Source of the DNA: Galeruca laticollis | Taxonomy: Eukaryota; Arthropoda; Insecta; Coleoptera; Chrysomelidae | NCBI GenBank assembly: GCA_963921935.1 | Contig: OY998185.1 | Span: forward strand, 4,851,976 to 4,915,975 | Direction of reading: 5' to 3' | DNA length: 64,000 bases | In this document: positions 22,943-34,544 of the stretch, piece by piece | Numbering within the stretch: the stretch's first letter is position 1 | Layout: the number at the start of each line of letters is the position of its first letter | The notes under the pieces: model-generated | What the model was told of the DNA's origin: nothing | Databases searched by the model: none | Seen by the model: only the letters and a program-made list of their open reading frames with translations | Made by a program: the position numbers and the translations under genes

Positions 22943-23640
22943 TTTTTGCGTTTTCTAATTTTTGAAGCGAGCTACCGATCCTCACATTTATGGTACTTAT
23001 TTGTGGGACACCCTGTATATATTTTTTGTATCTTTACTTGTTCTAGTTCAATCAAAAAAAAATAAAATAATAGCCTGTACTACCTAAATCCACGGATTAT
23101 TTATTACGTAAAATTAAGACTGCTAGTGTCAAATGATATTTTTTTAACATCATTTATCTGCTAAAGTTCATTATTTAAAATTCGTTGGTTTAGATAAATA
23201 AATTTTAAAAGGCCGTAACTTGGAGGGTGAGCGATTTGAACAGAAAGTTATATGAAAAACTGACATTAATTTTGACTGAAAAGTTTCCCGGTAAAATCCT
23301 TCGCATCAAATTAGAAATAGCTTGTATAAAAATATTTTTTAGAATTTAGATTACCCTTATATGCCGGCAAATCGGTATAGTATACAGTAACAAATAATGT
23401 ATCATTCTCAAAACCCTGAACAAAATAACTATAGCACAATCATTGAAAAATTATATGTGTATAGGTATATATTCTTTGAACACCCAGAACGATGGACATT
23501 TTAAATGAAGTTTAATACCCTATATTTGACCTCATTTTAAAAAGAAATCTTTTAACAAAACATTCTTCTGAGATCTCTGAGCAATGGAATACTCCCTATA
23601 AAAATAAACGGTTTTAAAGATTGAAACTAACTTTTCTGCA
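22943..23640. other. Old repeat fragments, non-coding
   Basis: 23003-23018 reads GGGACACCCTGTATA, identical to the right end of the 11-334 element. About 23190-23330 resembles that element's interior. No gene is seen. Confidence 0.5.
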
Positions 23641-24410
23641 TCTATTAGATGCCCTGATTACCATTCTATCATAAAGTCACTTGTATACACTTCGGGGGAT
23701 GTATCGTGTTTAGAAACCGAAATTTCTTCAGAAGTAACCAAACATGCAGTATATCTCGATTTATAGAACTCGCTGTACTCGCTATAGTCAGCTGAAAATC
23801 AATATGGTACATCTGTGAGACACCTTGAACAATATTCAATCATAAAATTGATCAATCGTATACTCTCTGGAGGCTGTATCGTGCTAACAAACTTAAAATT
23901 CTCCTAAAAGGGCAAAAATTTGGTACTTCAAGTACCATTGCACCCGTTGTACTGGCTTTAGGGAGCTGAATATCAATAGGGTTCATGTTTGAGATACTCT
24001 GAATAATATCCAATCATATAATTGGTCACTTGTATATACTCTGGAGGCTGTCTCGTGCTAACAAACTGAAACTTCTCCAAAAATGACAATAATATCGTAC
24101 TTAAAGTACTGTAGCACTTATTGTATTGGCTCTGATGAGATAAAAATCGATAGGGTTGATCTGTGAGATGTCCTGAATAATATTCAATCATAAAATTTGT
24201 GACTTATTGAACTCCGGAGGCTGTATCGTGCTAACAAACTGAAATTTCTCAGAAAATGACAAAATGTCGTACAAGTACCATATCACCCGTTGTACTGGCT
24301 CTGGAGAGCTGAAAATCGATAGGGTTCATCTGTGACATGTCCTTAACAATAATAAATCATAAAATTGGTGACTTATTGCACTCCGGAGGCGGTATCGTGC
24401 TAACAAGACA
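23640..24410. repeat. Degenerate ~175 bp satellite, about five units
   Basis: The landmark GGAGGCTGTATCGTGCTAAC appears at about 23692 (decayed), 23869, 24043, 24216 and 24385, a spacing of 177, 174, 173 and 169 bases. Between landmarks the units share CACCCGTTGTACTGGCT, a GATAGGGTT segment and CAATCATA. Units differ from one another by many substitutions, so the array is old. Confidence 0.85.
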
Positions 24411-25307
24411 TGTAAGAAAAAGTGGCCGACGACAACGATGACGACGACGACGAAGACATACACACAGAATTTTTTTTCTAAAAACCGTTTTTTCGTGTTG
24501 TTATTGATGAAAACGTAAAAATAACTTAAAAATTTCTTTCAAAATTTCATTTTTTTTGTGGGTGAACCAATACTTTTCTCGCATATAGATAGGTTGGGCG
24601 GAAAATTAATATCAGCGAAAAAACAAATTACCTTCTAACAATATATACGATTTTAATGAAAGAATTAATTAGGTCAATCTAAATATAAAAAAAATAGCTG
24701 CTTCTCTTGTTTGACGATATATTTGTTTGAATCTAAAGGCAGGTAGAGACCAAAACAAAATCCAAAAAAACATTTTCTACACAAAATCATATTTATTATG
24801 ATCAGTAAATATTTATATATACCTTAAGTATAGCTAGTATTCTTCTGCTTCTTGTAGACATATATCGTTTTTCTTATTTTTGTGTTGTGATATAGGCATA
24901 AAACCACAACTTCAAAAAATACTAAGGAATCTTTAACTAAAACTACTTTTTTGAGAATAGAAAAATATGAATTTAAGAGAGAACTCGAAAAGTAGGCAGT
25001 TTCACATTTTGCCTCGATAGAAAATATCTATTCATCACCGCTTTCCTACGTTGTCAAATTTCTGAGGTAAGAACGTACGAAATGTAACGCGAAAGAATCA
25101 TTTATATGATGAAGTCACATCGTTCAGCGAGTAGCACCAGAAACAACGATACTAGCGACAGTGATATATAGTCAAACTACGAGAGGAAAAAATAGTGACT
25201 GGGGTATCATTGTGACCTCAAAACGAAATTTCACAGATCGACTAAAGAAGGTACCAGGAACATTCTGTGAAAGTTTCATGTGAAAACGTTGTCGCCTCAT
25301 CAAAGTG
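24411..25307. other. Non-coding stretch with short GAC repeat
   Basis: A short trinucleotide run (GACGACGACGA) lies at about 24440. The rest is AT-rich with no gene seen. Confidence 0.55.

Positions 25308-25380
<73 letters not shown>
25308..25380. repeat. (TA)n microsatellite before PLE-2 repeats
   Basis: TA run with one TTT interruption near 25334; it runs directly into the first tandem unit. Confidence 0.95.
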
Positions 25381-25382
<2 letters not shown>

Positions 25383-26672
25383 TTGGGTTATGCACGCAAA
25401 AAGAAGAAGGGCTACTGAAACAGAGTGGTAACCGCGGACATGCATGTTTCTAGCTCATTTGACTTCTTCGGTACGGTATAACCAAATAAGGATGTGGAAT
25501 TTGGGAGCAAAGATGTTAGTCGAAACATGGGGAAACACAAAACAACGGATTTCAGCAGGAAAACCAAACGCTCATTTGTGCCTTCAATTGGAAGATCCCG
25601 AGTTTTCAGGACAACAACCAAGATCGACACGGAGGCGTATATAGCCCCCCCGCCTGAATCTTCCGACCCATAGTAAATAACAAAGAAGATGTAGGAATAT
25701 CGCGTGATATGTTAACAACAACAATAAAGAGATTCTTGAGTAATTCACGCAAAAATAAGGGTTACTGAAACAGAGTGGTAACCGCGGACATGCATGTTTC
25801 TATCTCATTTGCCTTCTTCAGCACGGTATAACCAAATAAGGATGTGAAATATGGGAGCAAAGATGTTGATCGAAAGATGGAAAAACACAAAACAACGGAT
25901 TTCAGCAGGGAAACCAAACGCTCATTTGTGCCTTCAATTGGAAGATCCCGAGTTTTCAGGACAACAACCAAGATCGACACGGAGGCGCATATAGCCACCC
26001 CGCCTGAACTTTCCGACCCATAGTAAATAAAAAAGAAGATGAAGGAATATCGCGTGATATGTTAACAACAACAATAAAGAGATTATTGGGTGTTCCACGC
26101 AAAAAGAAAAAAGGCTACTGAAACAGACTGGTAACCGCGGACATGCATGTTTCTAGCTCATTTGCCTTCTTCAGCACGGTATAACCAAATAAGGATAGGA
26201 AATTTGGGAGCAAATATGTTAGTCGAAACATGGGAAAACACAAAACAACGGATTTCAGCAGGGAAACCAAACGCTCATTTGTGCCTTCAATTGGAAGATC
26301 CCGAGTTTTCAGGACAACAACCAAGATCGACACGGAGGCGCATATAGCCCCCCCGCCTGAACCTTCCGCCCCATATTAAATAACAAAGATGTAGGAATAT
26401 CGTGTGATATGGTAACAACAACAATAATGAGATTCTTGGGTAATTCACGCGATAAGAAAGAGGGCTACTGAAACAGAGTGATAACCGAAAACATGCATGT
26501 TTCTAGCTTTTTTGCCTTCTTCAGCACGGTATAACCAAATAAGGATGGGAAATTTGGGAGCAAATTTGTTGATCGAAACATGGGAAAACACAAAACAACG
26601 GATGTCTGCAGGGAAACCAAACGCTCATTTGTGCCTTCAATTGGAAGATCCCGAGTTTTCAGGACAACAACC
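25379..26672 (+). repeat. Four ~350 bp tandem units, PLE-2 terminal repeats
   Basis: Units start with GATTCTTGGGTAATTCACGC or variants at 25379, 25731, 26081 and 26431, a period of 350-351 bp; the fourth is cut at about 26672 where RT coding begins. Each has GTAACCGCGGACATGCATG, a highly conserved block ending CAACAACCAAG, and, in the first three, a TATA-like GGCGCATATAGCC. Units 1, 3 and 4 keep a plus-strand frame of about 66-71 codons (25444, 26147, 26497); unit 2 has a stop. A diverged copy lies downstream of the RT at 28687-28955. This matches the tandem pseudo-LTRs known from PLEs. Confidence 0.8.
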
Positions 26673-26674
26673 AA

Positions 26675-28160
26675 GTGAAAGTGATTTCGAGGGAGGAGGG
26701 AATGAAGTATAGGTTTTACAATAGCACTCGCAACAAATTTTATGGCCTTCCAAAAGTTCACAAACCTACTTTACAACTCAGAACTATCATATCTGGCGTC
26801 AATAGTCCTAACAGAGGTGTGGCTCAACTTGTAACAGATCTTTTAACAGTATCATACAGCTCCAACAATGATTATTTAATAGCAGATTCTTTCGAATTCA
26901 GTACGTAATTATCAGCTCAGATGTGGTTTCTTCGTATAATAATATCACTGTTTCATTGGCCAAATATAGCATTGTCAGACATTGGGGTGAAGTATCATCG
27001 CATAGTAGAATTTCTCAAAGATTGTTCCTTGAATTGATTGAATTCTTGTACGCTACTACCGTCTTTACGTTTGATAACACTATATACAAACAAATTTTAG
27101 GTATGCCGATGGGCAGTCCAATTTCACCTATCATTGCTCAATTTGTCATGGATGATTTTATCAGTTCTTGTTTAAGACATCTTCCATTCAATGTTTCTTT
27201 CTTAAAAAAATATGTGGATGATATAATATTAAGTGTCCCACAAAACAGTTTAGAACAGGTGTTACTTGTGTTCAACTCTTATCATGAATCCTCACAGTTC
27301 ACAATCGAGAAAGAAGATGAAAATTGCAGTGTCCCTTTCCTAGATACTGAAGTAATCAGGAAAGTGGATAACACACTTATTACTAGTTGGTATACCAAAC
27401 CTGGAGCCTCAGAAAGATTCTTACATTATGAATCGTATCACCAACATAAACAAAAAAATTACCTCGTTCTTGGCATGAAAAACAGAGTTATCAAGACTAG
27501 TCACACTTCGTTACGTGCACAAAATTTGAGAAAACTTCCAGTATTTTTTATTAACAGGGGTTATCCTAGAAGACTGGTTTATTCTTTGTTGTTCAGTAGG
27601 TCTTCCATTGGTGATGAGCCTCCTTCTAATACCGCTCCTTTAAATCAAAATCTACCCAGACAGTATCTTTCGTTACCAAAAATTCACACTATTAATCACA
27701 AATTTAAAAAGATTTTTCCAAAATTTCCTCATATAACGGTAGCTAGTAGGAACATTCTCACAATTTAGAACATTTTTTCAAAAATCAAAGATCCCGTATC
27801 GGATCAATCCAATGTGGTTTATTGCATTCCATGCTCGCAATGCGATAAGAAATACATCGATCAAACTAAACACAGGCTTAAAGACCGTATTTGCTCACAT
27901 AAAAGTGATATTAGAAATTCCAGAGAAACTTGCACTTTGGCACTTTGTCTATGTACCACATACCTGATTACGATGGTGTCACTGTGCTAGATCGCGAGTC
28001 CAATCTCACTAAGAGATCATTTTTAGAGATGTCTCACATTTTTGAAGAACCTAAAGCTATGAATTCCAGAACTGATACTGATAACCTCAGCATTATTTGC
28101 TCTTACCTTCTTAGTCTTCCGTCTTATGTTACAAACACTAACTTTAATATTTCACAATAA
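26675..28160 (+). pseudogene. Penelope-like element PLE-2, 5'-truncated RT and GIY-YIG
   Basis: Three frames in order. 26675-26908 carries the first RT block (FYGLPKVHKP, LRTIISGV). 26923-27768 (281 residues) carries LGMPMGSPISPIIAQF, FLKKYVDDII (catalytic YVDD), VPFLDTEVI and SWYTKPGASERFLHY. The same frame region continues past 27768 into a GIY-YIG domain with CIPCSQC and KKYIDQTKHRL, where the usual YIG is YID, and then shifts into 27930-28160, which has the RSFLEM glutamate segment. About 250-300 residues of the N-terminus are missing: the RT starts abruptly after the fourth tandem unit. The YIG change, frameshifts and truncation make it a dead copy. It belongs to a different PLE lineage from PLE-1, judging by the low identity. 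Confidence 0.85.
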
Positions 28161-28525
28161 ATTTCAGTTGTTACACATTTTCCTTTTTCTTTCATGTTTC
28201 AATAAATATTGGCATCACTGAATTTTGTTGACAGAATTTTGATTCTGTGCTTGTGTCAGTTGTCAAATCATTAATAAAGAAATTCCTCGTGTTCCTGAAC
28301 ATGTGATTGAATTAGTTTCATCTTTTCCTTTTAATATTAATTTCAATAATTGTACTTGTTTATCAATATAATGCATTTATCACGTGTTGTGATGATTTCA
28401 TGAAAATAGCGTCCGTCAGTCATGTACATTTTATTTACATCAAACATATTTAACCTCACTTTCGTGAGTAATAATTTTCAATTCTTGTTATTTGTATTGA
28501 CATTTAATAATTTATTGTAGAGTTC
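28161..28525 (+). other. PLE-2 3' untranslated region
   Basis: AT-rich, non-coding, between the nuclease frame and the hammerhead-like motif. Confidence 0.55.
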
Positions 28526-28553
28526 CTGATGAAGAGTCAATAAAGTCTCGAAA
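28526..28553 (+). ncRNA. Hammerhead-ribozyme-like core in PLE-2
   Basis: CTGATGA (28526-28532) and GAAA (28550-28553) are separated by 17 bases that can form a short imperfect stem (GAGTC with GTCTC, one mismatch). CUGANGA...GAAA is the conserved hammerhead core, and hammerheads are established in PLE terminal repeats. The cleavage-site stem was not found, so activity is doubtful. Confidence 0.45.
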
Positions 28554-28686
28554 GCTTGAACAGAATAAAGAGTCCACTCTTTATTTCACCTTTGGCTGAA
28601 GACCCTATTAATAATTTTGATTTCCTCAACTTATTTAGCCGACTAATACTCAGCAAAGCTGTTGACGGCAACATGAAAAAATACAA

Positions 28687-28955
28687 CGAGTTTCAACAGG
28701 ACAGCCAAACGCAACATTTGTGTCATCTACATTGGAAGATCTCGATTTTTCGAGACAACAACCAACATCGACACGCATGCGCAAATAGCCCTCCCATCGG
28801 AAACTTCCAACCCAGATTAATGAAGCAGCAGCAATATGTACGGATAATGCGTGACCTGTAAACAACGAACAACAAAGAGATTCGTGGGTATTTCACGCAG
28901 ACCGAAAAATTGGCTACTGAGAAGAGTGGTAACCGCAGACATGCATGTTTCTGGC
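28687..28955 (+). repeat. Diverged downstream copy of the ~350 bp unit
   Basis: It matches the tandem units at 25379-26672 in order: the CAACAACCAA block, GCGCAAATAGCCC, GATTCGTGGGTATTTCACGC and GTAACCGCAGACATGCATG. It contains the palindromic ACGCATGCGCA at about 28773-28783. Confidence 0.75.
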
Positions 28956-30870
28956 TAATTAGATATTATACTCACTATTGAATTTGCAAAACTTTACTAA
29001 ATAACTGCTCGTAAGCGACTTTGATATGTGGAAATACATAATCATATCCTTTTCATCAAACGTTGTTCTTGTACATATGTCAATATTCTCCATGTATTTT
29101 GCTCTCCATATAATTTCCATCTGGGTAACTTTGCGAACTGAACAATATAAAAACTTCACAATCTGTGAGGACTAGAGTGTTTGATTAATGCATGGAACAT
29201 GGAAAAAATGCCGAAACACGAAGGACTATGTAGAGATCAATGCTGAAAGTAAGACTATGATATTTGGATATGAATGGCCGAGGCATAGAACGAGAATGAG
29301 AAATGCCAAACATCATTACTCAAATGGAGCTTCGTATACTACAATGCCAATAGAATATCTGGCAATAAGCTGGTGGCTCATACTGAAAACGTGAAGCAAA
29401 TACGGAATATTATATAAAAATAGTTTGAGAAGGACAGTCAAGTAGCAAGACTATTCTAGTTTTGATTATAACCCTTATTTTTCGTACATTCAATCTTCCA
29501 TACTCCAACACTGTGAAGCTATTTCCTTTGTTCAATTCATGCACCTCTTGAGATGTATTTAGACTCCACTCCTATAAGAAGGGGCGGGTACACAAGAATA
29601 AAAATTTCTAATTATTATTTTTAACTATTATTATAAAGTTTACCTTCAGCGGTGCTTTTTCAAATTAAATCTACTTTTCCAATTTTTTCTATTTATACCT
29701 TCTCCATTTGTCACAACCTTATTATCACTCATACATTACCTCAATTTCCAAATTAACCTTTTTTCTTCAATTTTCCATACTTATCTTTTCCAACAGCGCT
29801 ACAACTGGGACGTGTTTTGCCTAATTACTATCTCTTATTAGGTAATGTTTATTCAACTTGTAATATTGCTTCTTTCCTAATTCCCAAATATTTTTGTAGC
29901 TTGTCGATGGCTACTTAAGGTAGAAACTAGTAGCTGAACTTCATAAAATAAAAATTTGTAACATATTGACTTCGATTCCATGTCTAACTATTCTTTTAAT
30001 GTAGGTGCTATTGCACTATTTTTTTATGTATCGGCTTAATTTCTGTATACGTTGCTATTGTCATTTTGTAAACATCATGTTTCCACTTCCAATCACTGAT
30101 TTCATACTATTATTCATTTTTTCATCAACTCTTCCGCAACCGTCAATAATATTGTAACGCATTTACAATTAGGATTCTACCCGATATTTTTCCTTTTCAA
30201 TTCCATAACAGTATTGCCATTGATTTAGTTTTATCTGCCGATGACTCACCTTGAACTGAAAATTGTTCATAGAAAGTAAAAGAAAGCAGCAATTACAATT
30301 ACCAATAAATGTTGTCTTTCTATGAACGAATAATATCAGAATATGCACGACGCTGTTTTTTGTGCGATAACAATAATATAATCTATTTGACACTTTTATC
30401 CAAATCCACTAGAAAATTCCATAAAATTTGGTATATTATGGAAGTAAAAATAGCGTGAAACACGTATATAGTGCTACTTACTTTGAAATTCTTGTACAAG
30501 TAACACTTTTCACAGTTGGTAAATATTTTAATAATGTTCATTCAAGCATCTCATTATGATTACATTCTAGTTGGCACAATATCCTATCGTGTGTGGTTTG
30601 AACAAAGAGAATTGATAATAGTGAATTTTTTGTTCTTCATTTTTAATTATGTAATCCACCTTAGGAAAAAATCTACTTTAGTGGTACAACGCGGATTTTG
30701 ATGAAAATTTTTTTTCTGGATAATTCGAGGTCGCTGAACACGAAAATGGGAGAAAAAAATGGGGTTCTCTTACCAAAATCGAGTTATGAATGTTTGAAGA
30801 TGTGTTCAGATGAGTTCTGCACTGGATTTATTGTCACATTATAACTGCTATAATGATCCGCAATAACTGC
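28956..30870. other. Non-coding AT-rich stretch
   Basis: No gene or recognisable repeat seen. Short frames here have no domain features. Confidence 0.5.
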
Positions 30871-30878
30871 TCCACAAT

Positions 30879-31521
30879 GTGATACACTATAGTTGTCTTT
30901 TACGATATTACTCTCTGAATATTTTCGATATGCACAGATCATAGCACAGAAGATATAAACAAGATGTACATCATGAACATGCACCGGCTCTTGTGCACCC
31001 TTTCCCTTCTTGAATAACCTGATATGCCTTACAAAGTATTGGATATCAAGTTATTCAAGAAGAGGAAGGGAATATAATCATTGGATTCGCCCTTTCCCTT
31101 CTAGAATAACCTGATGTGCGCAATTTTTTTGTGTGTTAAATGTTTCCAATTGGAGTAAACTTTCGATTCTACTATAAAAAATTGTTTAATTTCATGGATC
31201 GTAAAATGCACAAGAGCCGGTGTATGTTCATGATGTACATTTTGTTTATATTTTCTGTGCTATGATCTGTGTATATCGAAAATATTCAGCATTTTTTTTC
31301 AAGTAACTAATGATGGCTCTATATGCTAATAGGCAAAAGTCTTACTGCTTAGAGGAAACAGACGAAACTTATATGTCAGTCATGTTAAACGGAAACGTCA
31401 AAAGATATAATAATTGTGGAATTAAAAAAATTATTCACAAGAGATTTATTTATATCAATATCAGTGTTTTTTTAATGTACGTGAGAGAGTGATATCGTAA
31501 AAGGCAACTATAGTGTATCAC
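30879..31521. repeat. Large inverted repeat with a nested repeat loop and an insertion
   Basis: The inner arms 30917-30997 and 31207-31287 are nearly perfect inverted copies over 81 bases (for example TGCACAAGAGCCGGTG). The outer arms 30879-30916 and 31484-31521 continue the pairing but are separated from the inner right arm by 196 unmatched bases (31288-31483), as if something had inserted there. The loop itself holds three copies of a motif (CCTTTCCCTTCTTGAATAACC): direct at 30998 and 31090, inverted at 31043-31071. Confidence 0.85.
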
Positions 31522-32179
31522 TCTTGAAATTAATAACTTTTATAATAGTTTACTAGCAATTGACACGAGAAAAAATGTTATTGCATTGAAATTTATGATA
31601 GTAGATCCATATACGTAAGTAGTTTATAATAAAACCACTCAACTTTACCGGAATATTGCGTTAATATATTAATCATAACATATTTTGCATTCTGACGTCA
31701 CGAATCCGTTTCAAATGTCCTTTTGACAGCGTTTCCGGTTATCGAAAGTATATATCTGTATACATGGGCCACTGAAAACGAAACAGATTGAATATCTTGA
31801 AAACAAATTTTTTGGAGATAATAGAAAAACCGGTTAATTTTCATGTCAAGGGCGATCATATCCTCAACTGTCGAACATCCTTCTCCACCCCTCTGTCACT
31901 ATTACCAATACAATTTAAATAGAGAAAGTAATCGATGTGACACATTACTGAAAAGGAAACTTTATAAGGATTTTGACTATGTGACTGTTTATTATGTAAG
32001 TTTTGATTTTGGCATCATCTTGCGGGAACAAGCGTTCGGTGTGTCAAATAATGATATTTCATTTGAAATCCAAACTTAACAATTAACTGCAAATGAAAAT
32101 CTAAAAAGTCTAAGAAGTGAAACATTGAAGAATTAAATAGCATCTACGTAAAATTAATTTAATTTTTAATCTTGATCTT
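31522..32179. other. Non-coding stretch
   Basis: Nothing recognisable seen. Confidence 0.5.
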
Positions 32180-32545
32180 TAAAGCGGTCCTCGGTCCGCC
32201 ATATTGGTACTGGGCTTACATCAGCGGATTGTGTTTAGAGTGTAGTTGTAATCTACTTTTTGTTTATTTTGAACATTATTTTTGTGTTTTTTCGACTATT
32301 ATAAACTTTTAACATGTCTTCATGTGCAGTGCGTAGTTGTTCCAGTTGACAGGAAGAGAAATCCTCCGGAATTACATTACATAGCTAAGTGAAAAGGAGA
32401 TACAGGACCTTACTATTTTCTTTTTGTAAATAAACTTCGCACTAATAATCACCCAAATATTCTTATGAATACGTTTTTGAGTGACACCAGGATGTATATG
32501 CTACCAGGATATATTTCCTCCTACCCAAACCAATGTCCAATGTTT
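32180..32545 (+). pseudogene. Possible THAP-type gene start relic
   Basis: An ATG at about 32313 opens a short frame, MSSCAVRSCSS, that stops at once. Its C-A-V-x-x-C beginning resembles THAP domains, and shifted frames downstream read DTGPYYFLFVNK-like text. About 100 bases upstream lies CCGCCATATTGG (about 32198-32209), which fits YY1 and CArG-like promoter motifs. Evidence is thin; it could be coincidence. Confidence 0.2.
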
Positions 32546-33309
32546 TGAACATGCAATAGAATAAAATAATTTAAGATAGCCTGAAATAGTTTGTCCCAGA
32601 AACAATGCAGATTCATTGTTCATTAGCAATAAATGTTAACATCGTTTGGAATTATATATAAAACTTAGGGTCTATTCATCCCTATTTACATTATTTATTA
32701 GATGACAAAGTATAATGGAGTTGAAGAATATTTTTAGACAAAAATTATGGTTCGAAATAATGCTGTCCCAGAAATTGGGAAAACCAGGAAACTATTAATT
32801 GTGCGGAAATTGTATGGAGGTTGACCTTTCTTTTTGGAGTGCAATTTGAGGTATATATTTACCTACTTGATGATTTGGTCCCCCATTAGGCAAACTCTCA
32901 AGTTCCATATCATAGATTGGGTATCTGTTGCTGTTCCTGCATAGTGTCTATGAGTTTTTAAGATTGGACCAGTGCAATAAAACTGTTATATTGAATAATT
33001 TTAGTTTTATTAAATTATATAAAAATATTTACATTGTTGACAAAGTTTACATAAACGGAATTGATATGTCTATATATTGTTTATACCTATAAAAATATAA
33101 CATATCACATACAATTATATATTTAATAATATTAAGAAACCAAATTCTCGAAAATTACGAAATAGGCTACAAGACACAGGTACATAATATTGTATACCTG
33201 ATAATTAAACGCCACAGTGAAATGAGACACATTTAATAAAATCCAAACGACTTATTTCGTTTTTCGTATATGATTCAATCATTTTTGTAATAAATTTTTG
33301 ACGGTTTTT
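32546..33309. other. Non-coding stretch
   Basis: AT-rich; no gene or repeat seen. Confidence 0.5.
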
Positions 33310-33327
33310 ATCTTTACTATCGGTAAT

Positions 33328-34540
33328 TTAAGTATTCAAATGTACACTTTGTAATTTAACATGAGTTTCGATTTGAAGACCTTTAAGTTGATTAATAAAA
33401 ACAAAAATGTTTGGATGAGTCTTGTTAAACGAATCGTTAAATTGTCTATGGAAAGATTCGCATGTATTCGTAGTCCGTGTAAGTTCTGCTGAGTTTGTAG
33501 CCCAAAGTGAAGGAGGGAATAGTGACTCCTCAGATATGTAATTATCTATCAAATAATCGGATTACATTTGAATCTTTTCATCGTCTGGTGCTATTGAGAG
33601 CAGATCGAATACAAAACAATCGCTGATTTCTACAGGATTTAAGAAAGTTAGGGCAAAAGTCATTTTTAGCTATCGCCCCGCATCGGAACATTCATCTTTG
33701 TAGGCAGATATTAAACGAATTTGCTGAATTTTTCTATACCATGCCTGCAAAAGATGAAATCGACATCTGATTATTTGAGCTAATGACCAAACTTGTTCTA
33801 CAGCCTTATGGATACCTTTTTCCAAATCGATTACAATTTCAGAAATATCTAATCTAACACTATTTTTGATGCAGATCTCTGTTACAATATTAAATAATTT
33901 TTGGTACGTTTCACTCCGTTTGTTGGGTAATAGAGAAAAAATCAGAGGAATATAGTGGCTGTTATAATACCCGTGTATCGTAAAAAGCTGACAAAAAAAT
34001 TGTGGGCATTAATTAAATGTTCCATCTTAATATACTCGTCTGACTTTTCCGATAAATTGAATATTTGATTTACAAGGAAAGACGGCGATTTGATCAGCTG
34101 CATCATTAAAAAGTGAAAAATGTTCACCTCTGGATGTTTCAATGTTGATCTTCGCCAGAGTGTCGAAAGTTTGTTGAATACTTGTTGGCAATTGTGGAAG
34201 CAGTTTTCGATGAGCATTGTACAAATTCTTCCTTATTAACGCAACGTCTGACGTATTGATCGTTGAAAGCAGATTTTCTTGAAGCCTTTCTTTTACAAGA
34301 AGTGCTTACAATTTGGCAGCTCAACTGTTCTACATTTGCATTATGGCAATGATCCTTTACATGCTTTGTAACAGTAACATTGTCCACTTCACCCATACTA
34401 AGCAAATAAGATATACACTTTTTATTTATACACGTCCACCGCTTTTCGCCACTTTTTAAAATTTTTTGAAAACTATACTTATAGTTATTTATAACTACTA
34501 TACGCTTTCCTTTTTTACTCAAAATAATATTAAGATCCAT
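33328..34540 (-). pseudogene. FLYWCH zinc finger / MULE-type transposase relic
   Basis: On the minus strand, 34139-34540 (133 residues) starts at ATG 34540 and has a FLYWCH-type finger: F then W-x-C at FQKILKSGEKRWTC, C at NKKC, and H-x-H at DHCH. Shifted frames at 33942-34224 continue into a MULE-type transposase domain, and 33328-33552 ends it with the conserved WATNSAELTRTTNTCESFHR segment. The expected first catalytic aspartate position reads YIKMEHL instead of a DGTF-like motif, so it is lost; a later IDLEKGIH segment keeps a possible second aspartate. FLYWCH-MULE proteins are abundant transposon-derived genes in insects. Several frameshifts make this copy dead. Confidence 0.7.
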
Positions 34541-34544
34541 GGTG

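Noticed and set aside
23640..24410. CRISPR-like array
   Set aside because: Units are long, tandem and degenerate without distinct spacers; this is a satellite in a eukaryotic genome.
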